Source of the DNA: CAZIXN01 sp039180415
GTDB lineage: Bacteria > Planctomycetota > Phycisphaerae > Phycisphaerales > Phycisphaeraceae
DNA length: 13,887 nt
Direction: 5' to 3'
Assembly (NCBI GenBank): GCA_039180415.1
Contig: JBCDDH010000085.1
Coordinates: forward strand, 1-13,887
Positions 1 through 5,307 of the stretch are shown here, one piece after another. The first letter of the stretch is position 1. Every line of letters begins with the position of its first letter. Made by a program: the position numbers and the translations under genes. The notes beneath the pieces are model-generated. The model worked only from the letters and a program-made list of their open reading frames with translations, did not search any database and had not been told where the DNA came from.

Positions 1-1
1 C

Positions 2-213
2 CCCGAAAACTCCGAGCGCGCCGCCGCACCGGGGCGCGCGGCTTCCCCTCCGACGCTTGGCGCGCCGCCGCACGGGGGCGCGCGGCTCCCCGAAAACTCC
101 GAGCGCGCCGCCGCACCGGGGCGCGCGGCTTCCCCTCCGACGCTTGGCGCGCCGCCGCACGGAGGCGCGCCGCTTCCCGAAGAGCCCGAGCGCGCCGCCG
201 CACCGGGGCGCGC
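2..213 (+). repeat. 87-bp tandem repeat, 2.4 copies, made of five 43/44-bp iteron-like units
   Basis: Copies start at 2, 89 and 176, exactly 87 bp apart, and are nearly identical; the third is partial and more diverged. Each copy splits into two half-units sharing a core close to GCGCGCCGCCGCAC. The cores lie at about 16-39, 60-83, 103-126, 147-170 and 190-213, with spacing 44, 43, 44, 43. Most cores carry a 7-bp inverted repeat, GCGCGCC / GGCGCGC, around a loop of about 10 nt. 87 is divisible by three but 43/44 is not, so successive half-units are read in different frames (ERAAAPGR versus GAPPHGGA). The array lies inside the coding sequence ending at 847. Confidence 0.9.
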
Positions 214-847
214 GGGCTCAACGCACTCAAAGGAACGCGCGGGCGCGGTCAGACTAGACAGACAGTCAGACGACGACGTCTGTCTGTCTAGCGAGGGCTA
301 TTCGAGCGAGGCGGACGCCATCGACGAGCTGCTCGACGCGGCGCGGATGAACGGCCGTGCGCACCGCGCCCAGGTCCACTCGACCCCCGGCGTGACCCTC
401 GCCGCCGTCGCCTGGTGCTGGCGCGAGGTCCAGCGTCGAGACTGCAAGCCCCAGCAGCGCCCGGGCCTCCTGCATCGCATGATCGTCGACGGCGATTGGC
501 GCGAGCCTCTCGCCGAGCAGGCCGACCGGGAAGATCGCGCCGCCGCAAACCTCGCCGCGCAACGCCAGCAGGCCGCGGCCGACGAAGCCCAGCGGCAACG
601 TGACGCCGCGCACCGCCGGCACGCCCGCGACCAGCTCACCGGGCTGACCGCCGACCAGCGCGATGCTCTCCACGCGCAAGTGCTCGAACGCGCCCCGGGT
701 GTTTCCCGCAAGTCTTGGGCTTCCGGCGATTGGCAGGCCCGCTGGCCGCTCGCCATCGCCATGCACGACGCCGCCGTGGCTCGCGGCTGGTGCGATCCCT
801 TCGACTGTCGGGACGCCGAGGTTTCTCCCTCGGAGGATCGGCTGTGA
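2..847 (+). CDS. Early phage protein with repeat-containing linker, 5' partial (possible replication protein C-terminus)
   Basis: The frame is open without a stop from the window edge to the TGA at 845-847, so 281 residues of a longer protein are visible. The first 70 or so residues are a Pro/Ala/Gly/Arg-rich linker encoded by the 87-bp repeats. A short acidic stretch follows (about 266-330, including DDDVCLSSEG and ADAIDELLDAAR), then a compact segment (347-505) with W-rich helices and PGLLHRMI. Next is a Gln/Ala/Arg-rich helix, probably coiled coil (509-637), and a final small domain. The layout of linker, small helical domain and 'PGLL.RMI' resembles the C-terminal part of phage or plasmid replication or DnaD-like proteins. 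Its place at the head of a chain of small early genes fits that, but no catalytic motif is visible, so the function is inference. The next gene starts inside its stop codon. Confidence 0.65.
   Translation, partial: PENSERAAAPGRAASPPTLGAPPHGGARLPENSERAAAPGRAASPPTLGAPPHGGAPLPEEPERAAAPGRAGSTHSKERAGAVRLDRQSDDDVCLSSEGYSSEADAIDELLDAARMNGRAHRAQVHSTPGVTLAAVAWCWREVQRRDCKPQQRPGLLHRMIVDGDWREPLAEQADREDRAAANLAAQRQQAAADEAQRQRDAAHRRHARDQLTGLTADQRDALHAQVLERAPGVSRKSWASGDWQARWPLAIAMHDAAVARGWCDPFDCRDAEVSPSEDRL
254..291. repeat. Perfect 12-bp inverted repeat inside the first gene
   Basis: CTAGACAGACAG (254-265) is the exact reverse complement of CTGTCTGTCTAG (280-291), with a 14-bp centre. The arms are themselves tandem GACA/TGTC tetramers, and their AT content is unlike the GC-rich surroundings. 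The element sits 41 bp after the last iteron-like unit. It is a candidate protein-binding or origin element, or simply a coding coincidence. Confidence 0.75.
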
Positions 848-1056
848 CCGGCGATCACTTCGAAACCCTTAATCGCGCTCACGAACGATGCGTCGGCGTC
901 GCCGCCCAACTCGACGGCATGGCGCGCGCCTTCCAAGCGCAGGAGGTCCCCGATCTCGCTGCTTCGATCCGCGAGCTCCGCGCCGAGGTCCTCGCCGTCG
1001 ACGCCGAGGTCCGCGAGGTCCGCGACGCCAACAAAATCACGGAGGATGCGCGATGA
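844..1056 (+). CDS. Small coiled-coil early protein, unknown function
   Basis: This is a 70-residue protein with a GTG start placed inside the upstream stop (GTGA, 844-847). A GGAGG at 832-836 lies 7 nt before it, which decides the start. The longer in-frame reading from 715 would run through the upstream gene without its own ribosome site. From about residue 18 to 62 the sequence is Ala/Leu/Glu/Arg-rich with heptad spacing (SIRELRAEVL, DAEVREVRDA), so a short coiled coil is likely. No enzymatic motif is visible. Translational coupling on both sides suggests co-production with its neighbours. Confidence 0.7.
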   Translation: MTGDHFETLNRAHERCVGVAAQLDGMARAFQAQEVPDLAASIRELRAEVLAVDAEVREVRDANKITEDAR

Positions 1057-1532
1057 GCTTTCCCCGCTTCGCCTGCTCCAACACGACCGACGACCTGGTC
1101 GCCTGGCTGCTCGACGAGCTTCCCGCTTTCGATTTGCGGGCGACCGCCAACGTGTACGTCGGCGTCGCTCGGCCGCGTGGTGAAGGCGAGCCCGATCGCG
1201 CGGTCCGCGTCCTCTGCGACATCCGCGACCCCCGGGAGCGTCTGCTCCACGCGCACACCCGACACGTTGCGGCGTACCTCGATGGCTCGCTCCGCATCGC
1301 CGAGCTCGAAGCCCTCCACCAGCAAGCCCAAGGCATCGCCTGCGATCTCGCGGGTGTCTTGCTCGATGTGCAGCGCCGCGTCTCGTTTGATCTGCTCACC
1401 GGCCACCTGGGGCACGGCGCGATTCGGCTCAACTCCGCGACGACTGCCCCGACGCGATCGACGCGGCTCGATCACCTGATCCCGCACCGTCGGCGACTCG
1501 AAGCCCATCCCCAAACCGCGGAGGTCGCGTGA
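1053..1532 (+). CDS. Hypothetical early phage protein
   Basis: This 159-residue protein starts at an ATG overlapping the previous TGA (ATGA), with GGAGG at 1041-1045 seven bases upstream. The N-terminal part (DDLVAWLLDELPAF) looks like a folded helix. The middle (RHVAAYLDGSLRIAELEALHQQAQG) is helical and well formed, while the last 30 residues are Arg/Thr-rich and probably disordered. No motif identifies a reaction. A long minus-strand reading frame (879-1514) lies opposite, but it lacks coupling and its composition looks like an antisense shadow. Confidence 0.6.
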   Translation: MSFPRFACSNTTDDLVAWLLDELPAFDLRATANVYVGVARPRGEGEPDRAVRVLCDIRDPRERLLHAHTRHVAAYLDGSLRIAELEALHQQAQGIACDLAGVLLDVQRRVSFDLLTGHLGHGAIRLNSATTAPTRSTRLDHLIPHRRRLEAHPQTAEVA

Positions 1533-2002
1533 GCGTCACCTTCTGCGACGGTCCCGCCCGCGGCGTCCGGCTCGACCTGGCCCGGTGTCCGATCTTGTTG
1601 CGCGTCGTGTTCAGCGATCGACGCAGTGAGCCCTGGGACGCGCTCGATCGGTCGCAAGACACGCCGCGCAACTGCGAGACGATCCACCTGTACCGGCGAT
1701 GCGCTCCGGTCACGACGATGCACGTCTCGGCCCGTCCGCGCTCGGCGAGCGGCTGGTTCAAATGCGCGGCCTACCGCGTCTACTCCGGGGCGTGGCCGAG
1801 CGACGCCACGATGCGGGACACGCACCGCTGGCAGGAATGGTGTCGTCGCCTTCAAGCTTGCGGTTACCTGGAAAACCAAAAGTCCTACGAGCTGGCATCC
1901 GTCCAACTGGTCCTCCGCTCGTCGATCGAGCCGGCGCTCACCATCAACGCGCACCGCAATCCCAAGTCGCGCGAGGGTGAACAAAGGGGGCTGTTCGTAT
2001 GA
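1529..2002 (+). CDS. Hypothetical early phage protein, Cys/Trp-containing
   Basis: This 157-residue protein has a GTG start four bases inside the previous gene (GTGA overlap at 1529-1532). A GGAGG at 1520-1524 is only 4 nt away, rather close. The sequence is balanced and globular in appearance. It includes ETIHLYRRCAPVTTMHVSARP, which may be strand-rich, and RDTHRWQEWCRRLQACGYL, an amphipathic helix. Scattered Cys residues do not form a clear metal site. The C-terminus (NAHRNPKSREGEQRGLFV) is charged. The gene is a link in the coupled chain; its function is not recognised. Confidence 0.65.
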   Translation: MSVTFCDGPARGVRLDLARCPILLRVVFSDRRSEPWDALDRSQDTPRNCETIHLYRRCAPVTTMHVSARPRSASGWFKCAAYRVYSGAWPSDATMRDTHRWQEWCRRLQACGYLENQKSYELASVQLVLRSSIEPALTINAHRNPKSREGEQRGLFV

Positions 2003-2130
2003 CAAAACTCGAAGCTTTTCGATTCGCTTCGCCGTGGACGTGGTGGTGGTTCATTGGCGGAGTCCTTCACGGGTTTCCTATTCGTCATGCCTGGCGTCTC
2101 GCGATCTCTCGACCGGAGCAAGACCGATGA
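1999..2130 (+). CDS. Tiny Trp-rich protein, unknown
   Basis: This is a 43-codon frame that is easy to miss. Its ATG overlaps the previous TGA (ATGA, 1999-2002) and its own TGA overlaps the next ATG (ATGA, 2127-2130). An AGGGGG stands at about 1984-1989. The product contains SPWTWWWFIGGVLHGFPI (residues 11-28), a Trp-rich hydrophobic stretch short for a classical membrane span but compatible with membrane association. Exact four-base overlaps at both ends, shared with every neighbour, are the main support. It could be a translational spacer rather than a functional peptide. Confidence 0.55.
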   Translation: MTKLEAFRFASPWTWWWFIGGVLHGFPIRHAWRLAISRPEQDR

Positions 2131-2435
2131 TCTGCCCCGCCTGCGCTAAACCGTTCACGCCAACACGCAGCGACCAGGTCGTGTGCTGCAAGGCCTGCCG
2201 CGTCCGACGGCTCCGCTTCCGGCGAAAAGTCGAACGCGCAACGGTCGAGCGTTGCGCTTCGTCCTTCGTCGTTCCCGCGCAACCGACGGCGGCGCACCAT
2301 TGCTACACGCGGACGCGCGCCGTGACGATCGAGCTCCCCGCCGAGCTCGCGGAGCAGCTTGACCAGGTCCACCAATCCGGCCGTGCTCAAGCGCTCTGGC
2401 TGACCATCTCCGGCGCGGAGGTCGGCCCGACGTGA
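2127..2435 (+). CDS. Small zinc-ribbon-like protein
   Basis: This 102-residue protein has an ATG in a 4-base overlap with the previous stop and GGAG at 2115-2118 eight bases upstream. The N-terminus has CPAC (Cys3, Cys6) and CCKAC (Cys21, Cys24), separated by a short Thr/Pro/Asp/Gln loop ending in QVV. This matches the small zinc ribbons common in phage early proteins. An Arg/Lys-rich stretch follows (RVRRLRFRRKVER), as expected for nucleic-acid contact. The C-terminal half (TIELPAELAEQLDQVHQSGRAQALWLTIS) looks like a separate strand-helix unit. A DNA- or RNA-binding role is inferred. It is the last coupled gene before the hairpin-rich gap. Confidence 0.7.
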   Translation: MICPACAKPFTPTRSDQVVCCKACRVRRLRFRRKVERATVERCASSFVVPAQPTAAHHCYTRTRAVTIELPAELAEQLDQVHQSGRAQALWLTISGAEVGPT

Positions 2436-2466
2436 ATCCGTCCAACCTCTTCCATTTTCAAAAGCG

Positions 2467-2500
2467 GCCCGCCCCCGGAAGTTCAGCCCGGGGGGCGGGC
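2467..2500. terminator. Strong GC hairpin after the small-gene operon
   Basis: GCCCGCCCCCGG (2467-2478) pairs with CCGGGGGGCGGGC (2488-2500), with one bulged G and a 9-nt loop. It begins 31 nt after the stop of the last coupled gene. There is no T-run on the + strand side. On the minus strand the stem is followed by CGCTTTTG. It is therefore a terminator-like structure without full proof. Confidence 0.45.
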
Positions 2501-2531
2501 CTGGCGTCACCACCTGGGAGTGCCAGGTGTG

Positions 2532-2589
2532 TGACACCGCCCCGGAAAATACCGGCCGATTTAGTGGCCGGCTTCCGGGCGCGGTGTCA
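2532..2589. repeat. Nested double palindrome
   Basis: The outer stem pairs TGACACCGCCCCGG (2532-2545) with CCGGGCGCGGTGTCA (2575-2589), 14 pairs with one bulge. The inner stem pairs CCGGCC (2552-2557) with GGCCGG (2566-2571) around an AT-rich loop GATTTAGT. The two stems are joined by an A-rich bulge (2546-2551). Such a long coaxial stem is unusual for a plain terminator and could fold as RNA or extrude as DNA. Confidence 0.7.
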
Positions 2590-2591
2590 TG

Positions 2592-2621
2592 TTTGCTATG
2601 CGGGATTCCCCGCTAGGCAAA
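2592..2621. repeat. Imperfect 13-bp inverted repeat near the integrase (candidate core site)
   Basis: TTTGCTATGCGGG (2592-2604) and CCCGCTAGGCAAA (2609-2621) match as inverted arms at 10 of 13 positions, around ATTC. Tyrosine recombinases bind inverted arms of 9-13 bp flanking a 6-8 bp crossover. An imperfect pair about 160 bp before the integrase start would suit attP. The link is inference; a hairpin in an RNA is equally possible. Confidence 0.35.
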
Positions 2622-2778
2622 GCCCCCGCGCGAGCGTCGCGCGGGTCGGCACTCCGGCGTGTTCGACGGCGCTCGGCTCCGTGGACGACAACCCCGCATC
2701 CGTTCCGGACACATCTCGGGCGGGGGGACTCAACGCGACACGCGACACCAACCGGCACGGACGCCAGAGAGGTATCCC

Positions 2779-4002
2779 GTGCGTGTGAATGAGTTGATCG
2801 ATCGATACATCGCGGATCGCTGCGAGCCCGATTTTTATAAGCACGGCCGGGCTACGTCGAGCCTCGGGCGGACCCGCAAGGCGCTCGCATACTTTGCCGA
2901 GTTGAAGATCCCCGCCAAACGCCTCGGCGAGCGCAAGCCCACCGACGAAGCGAGCGGCGCGCGGGTCCTGGGCGACGTGGAAACCGACGACCTGGCCAAG
3001 GCCGATCTGAAGGACTACATCGCGCACCTTTGCACGCTCGACGGCGCGCGGGCCGGCGAACCCATCGCGCTTTCGACCGTGGGCACCTACCGCGGCCAAG
3101 TGCTCACGATGTTGGAGTGGGCCGAGGACGAGGAAGAATGCATCGACGCCGGCCCCCACGCGCGGCTGTCCAAGGCCAAGCTCCCCAAGCCGTCCAACAC
3201 CCGCGCCCGCCGCGCTCGCAAGGTCACGTCGGCCCCGGAAGAGGTCATCCGCCGACTCGCCGACTTCTGCCGCGGATTGGCGAACGATCACCCCGACCGC
3301 ACCAAGGCGCACCGCAAGTCAATCCGCTCGTGGTGGCTTACCGGCGTCGCGCTCGATCTGATGTGGGACCTGGGCACGCGGCCGGGCGAGCTGGTCCAGA
3401 TGCGGCTCTGCGACCTCCGCGCCGACCCTAGCGACGCCGACCCCGACCGGCACCTCTACGTCCCGCCCGAGTCCAAGACCGAGGACCACACCCGCCACGA
3501 AGACCCGCGCATCCTGGTGGTGGATGGCCACGCGATGCGGCTCGTCGCCGAAGCCGTCAAGGTCAACAACCTCGACGGCCGGCAGGAGCGGTTCGGGTTC
3601 GCGCAGGACTTCCCCGACGACGAGCGGGTGTTTCCGTGGAAGGCGAAGAACCCCGTCCACGCCGCCGCGGGCTTTCGCGGCCGAGTGAGGGAAGCGATCG
3701 AGCGGTGCGGCACGCTGCGGATCACGCCGCAGCAAATCCGCCACGCCTGGGCCACCCGTGCCGCGGCGATCAATCTCGAAGGCGCTCGGGTTCAGCTCGG
3801 GCACACCAACCCCAACACAATCACCGGCTACCTCGACCGCAACGGCCCGGCCGTCCGCGAGGTCATCGAACGCCTACGCAAGCAAGACACGCCGGCCCCG
3901 GAGCCGCCGGCTCCGACCACGCCCCAGCCCGAGCCGGGCGGTCCGGCTCCGATCCCGATCGAAGAACCCCCGGCCCCGCTCCGCCTGGTCGGTTTCGGCT
4001 GA
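2779..4002 (+). CDS. int: Tyrosine-family integrase
   Basis: This 407-residue site-specific recombinase catalyses phage integration and excision through a covalent 3'-phosphotyrosine intermediate. The N-terminal part (about 1-150) has the SAM-like core-binding layout (NELIDRYIAD, TVGTYRGQVLTMLEWAED). The catalytic half shows Arg201 in GTRPGEL, Lys233 in ESKTED, Arg321 in QQIRHAWATR, His342 in QLGHTN and the nucleophile Tyr351 in TITGYLD. The first His of the usual HxxR box is Gln318 here. The tail (371-400) is a Pro/Glu-rich disordered extension. The GTG start at 2779 is chosen because AGAGG at 2768-2772 lies 6 nt upstream and the family-like sequence begins there; the frame continues upstream only as low-complexity residues. 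Confidence 0.93.
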   Translation: MRVNELIDRYIADRCEPDFYKHGRATSSLGRTRKALAYFAELKIPAKRLGERKPTDEASGARVLGDVETDDLAKADLKDYIAHLCTLDGARAGEPIALSTVGTYRGQVLTMLEWAEDEEECIDAGPHARLSKAKLPKPSNTRARRARKVTSAPEEVIRRLADFCRGLANDHPDRTKAHRKSIRSWWLTGVALDLMWDLGTRPGELVQMRLCDLRADPSDADPDRHLYVPPESKTEDHTRHEDPRILVVDGHAMRLVAEAVKVNNLDGRQERFGFAQDFPDDERVFPWKAKNPVHAAAGFRGRVREAIERCGTLRITPQQIRHAWATRAAAINLEGARVQLGHTNPNTITGYLDRNGPAVREVIERLRKQDTPAPEPPAPTTPQPEPGGPAPIPIEEPPAPLRLVGFG

Positions 4003-4008
4003 TGACAA

Positions 4009-4092
4009 ATCCGAGCCAATGCCCGCTATCCGACCGCGGGCGCTCGGATGCACGGGTCGGACCTCTTCACTAGGCATGAAGCGATCCGACCC
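4009..4092 (+). promoter_or_regulatory. Structured leader with competing stems before the Ntn-hydrolase gene
   Basis: A nested stem pairs ATCCGAG (4009-4015) with CTCGGAT (4043-4049) and GCCCGC (4021-4026) with GCGGGC (4036-4041). A second stem pairs GGGTCGGA (4054-4061) with TCCGACCC (4085-4092). The loop of the first stem carries another TCCGACC (4029-4035), which could take GGTCGGA away from the second stem or form a pseudoknot with it. The ribosome site AAGGA (4110-4114) follows 17 nt later. It could be an attenuator, an integrase terminator, or DNA sites for a regulator. Confidence 0.45.
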
Positions 4093-4119
4093 CGCCCCCG
4101 GAAGCCAGCAAGGAACCCC

Positions 4120-4761
4120 ATGACCTGCATCGTCGCGATCAAGACCAAGAACCGCGTCCTCATGATGGGGGACTCGCTGGGCGGTTGCCTTGCCGATTAC
4201 TCCGTCACGATGCGCCGAGACCCCAAGGTGTTTCGGTGCGGGGATTTGGTCATCGGCCACACCACCAGCTTCCGCATGGCCCAGCTCGTACGGTTTGGGC
4301 TGCATAGCGCGCTCGACGTGTCGGAGCTGAAGCCGCCCGCCGACCCCGGCGATGGGCTGCGGTTCATGGTCCGTGATTTCGTCCCGCGGGTTCGGCACGT
4401 CTTCGACGAGGGCGGTTTTACCCAAGAACATCGAGGGCAGGAACGCGGGGGTGAGATGCTCGTTGCTTGGGGCGCTCAACTGTTCGGCGTCCAAAGCGAC
4501 TTTAACGTTCAGGATTTTGCGGAGGACTTCGCGGCGGCGGGCTGCGGTACGCCCTATGCGCTGGGCGCGCTGTCCGCTACGGCCTCCGAAGAGCCCGCTC
4601 GTCGTGCGGTGATCGCTTTACGTGCCGCGGCTCATTTTTCAGCTTTTGTGCGCGCGCCTTTCATCGGCATGGAAACCACCGGCAGCGAGCTAGACCCTGT
4701 TGCGATTGGAGCAGCAGGTTCTACTGCCGCCCCCGAACCCGTAGGGAGCAACACACCATGA
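4120..4761 (+). CDS. Phage Ntn-hydrolase, proteasome beta / HslV-like
   Basis: This 213-residue protein starts MTCIVAI, so removal of Met would expose Thr as the N-terminal nucleophile, as in proteasome beta subunits and HslV. Counting that Thr as 1, Asp17 falls in MMGDS, the position of HslV Asp17. Lys35 in DPKVFR sits close to HslV Lys33 and is followed by the strand LVIGHTTSFRM, as in HslV. Residues 141-150 (GCGTPYALGA) match the HslV GSGG-YA-A segment. Length and order are right for one Ntn domain, with a short disordered tail after residue 185. ATG 4120 is fixed by AAGGA at 4110-4114 and by the MTCIV start; an upstream in-frame ATG at 4048 adds only basic filler. Autoprocessing, peptidase activity and target are inferred. 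No HslU-, ClpX- or Mpa-like unfoldase is present here. Confidence 0.85.
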   Translation: MTCIVAIKTKNRVLMMGDSLGGCLADYSVTMRRDPKVFRCGDLVIGHTTSFRMAQLVRFGLHSALDVSELKPPADPGDGLRFMVRDFVPRVRHVFDEGGFTQEHRGQERGGEMLVAWGAQLFGVQSDFNVQDFAEDFAAAGCGTPYALGALSATASEEPARRAVIALRAAAHFSAFVRAPFIGMETTGSELDPVAIGAAGSTAAPEPVGSNTP

Positions 4762-4946
4762 GCGAACACGTCCAGCACAACTCCGACGGCACGAAAACCC
4801 ACCGCATAGAAGACATCCGCGTCAACTTCGACGGTGGCCACGTTCACGTGGCGAGCCTGGAAGTCACCGGGGATACGGCCACATGCGAGCGCGTGCTTAA
4901 GGAATTTTGCAAACGCCTGTATCACGACGCGGAGGCGGTGACGTGA
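4758..4946 (+). CDS. Small protein coupled to the Ntn-hydrolase, unknown
   Basis: This 62-residue protein has an ATG overlapping the upstream TGA (ATGA, 4758-4761), with AGGGAG at 4743-4748. The sequence suggests two beta strands (IEDIRVNFDG, HVHVASLEVTG) and a C-terminal helix (ATCERVLKEFCKRLYHDAE), a compact alpha/beta unit. Tight coupling suggests it is made with, and possibly works with, the Ntn-hydrolase, as substrate, adaptor or inhibitor. That is inference, as no family is recognised. Confidence 0.6.
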   Translation: MSEHVQHNSDGTKTHRIEDIRVNFDGGHVHVASLEVTGDTATCERVLKEFCKRLYHDAEAVT

Positions 4947-4948
4947 CG

Positions 4949-5200
4949 CTATTCCTCCACGCTCTCGTACGCGATCTGATCCTCGACGAAGTCGCGGGGG
5001 ATCGTCCCCGTGACCAGGAACCCGCCGCCGTGTCGGCGGATCTCTTTCTCGCCGATGCGTTCCGGCTCCGGGAGCCGGTGTCCTTTTCTTGCCGCCAGCC
5101 ACAAAGCCGCTTCGATCAACTCCGCGTCGGCGACTTCGATCCGCAGCGTCGTCGCTTGCGGGTGCAGCCCGCCCTGTCCTCGATAGACCTGGAATCTCAT
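4949..5200 (-). CDS. Lone minus-strand small protein, unknown
   Basis: This 83-residue protein starts at ATG 5200 and ends with TAG at 4951-4949, two bases past the stop of the convergent 62-codon gene. The sequence is well balanced. It has a strand (TTLRIEVAD), a helix (AELIEAALWLAARKGHRL), a basic segment (RIGEKEIRRHGGGFLV) and an acidic end (DFVEDQIAYESVEE). It has no helix-turn-helix or catalytic motif that I recognise. It is the only gene of the left arm on this strand. A single reversed gene within a phage early region is a common position for a repressor, a moron or an anti-defence protein. The ribosome site is weak. Confidence 0.6.
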   Translation of the reverse strand: MRFQVYRGQGGLHPQATTLRIEVADAELIEAALWLAARKGHRLPEPERIGEKEIRRHGGGFLVTGTIPRDFVEDQIAYESVEE

Positions 5201-5307
5201 AGCTCAAGTGTCCCGCGCCGCGGGGGTTTACGGGCTTTTGAATTTCTCCGCGGTGGCGATCCGTGCTCTTCACCTTTCATTGAAACCCGCCGCGCCAAGG
5301 ATGGCCC
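5201..5307. promoter_or_regulatory. Divergent intergenic region, probable promoters
   Basis: These 107 bp separate the start of the minus-strand gene from the start of the HerA-like gene, so promoters for both directions are expected here. A 13-bp palindrome CCCGCG-C-CGCGGG lies at 5212-5224, close to the minus-strand start, and could be an operator. The segment is more AT-rich than its surroundings (TTTACGGGCTTTTGAATTTC). I could not identify a convincing -35/-10 pair. Confidence 0.3.

Larger units (their letters stand above)
2436..2778. other. 343-bp non-coding stretch with five consecutive hairpins
   Basis: No convincing gene lies between the zinc-ribbon gene and the integrase. A + frame from GTG 2432 to 2788 is open, but its product is Arg/Pro/Ala-rich low-quality sequence and runs through all the hairpins. 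Palindromes occur in a row at 2467-2500, 2511-2529 (CACCTGG / CCAGGTG, 5-nt loop), 2532-2589 (two nested stems), 2592-2621 and 2625-2645 (CCCGCGCGA / TCGCGCGGG, 3-nt loop). The remaining 130 bp (2646-2778) shows nothing clear except the ribosome site for the integrase. The stretch may hold attP, a transcription terminator, a structured RNA, or several of these. Confidence 0.7.

Noticed and set aside
2..213. CRISPR-like array
   Set aside because: The units are contiguous, with no unique spacers of constant length, and they lie within a coding frame.
57..257. + strand frame over the 87-bp repeats giving an Arg/Pro-rich peptide
   Set aside because: A different frame is open from position 2 through to the stop at 847 and leads into normal protein sequence; this one is a by-product of the GC-rich repeats.
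879..1514. 211-codon minus-strand frame
   Set aside because: It spans two + genes that have good ribosome sites and four-base coupling; its own end is Ser/Ala/Arg filler.
1472..2005. 177-codon minus-strand frame
   Set aside because: It is antisense to the coupled gene at 1529-2002, Arg/Val-rich, and has no neighbour on that strand.
2532..2621. tRNA or tRNA-like gene in the hairpin cluster
   Set aside because: There is no T-loop GTTCRA pattern, acceptor/anticodon layout or CCA end; the stems are too long and arranged in series.
2432..2788. 118-codon + frame starting with a GTGA overlap after the zinc-ribbon gene
   Set aside because: It would continue the coupling pattern, but it runs through five strong hairpins, has low-quality Pro/Arg/Ala composition, and overlaps the integrase start.
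2596..3312. 238-codon minus-strand frame
   Set aside because: It is antisense to the integrase, whose catalytic residues are clear.
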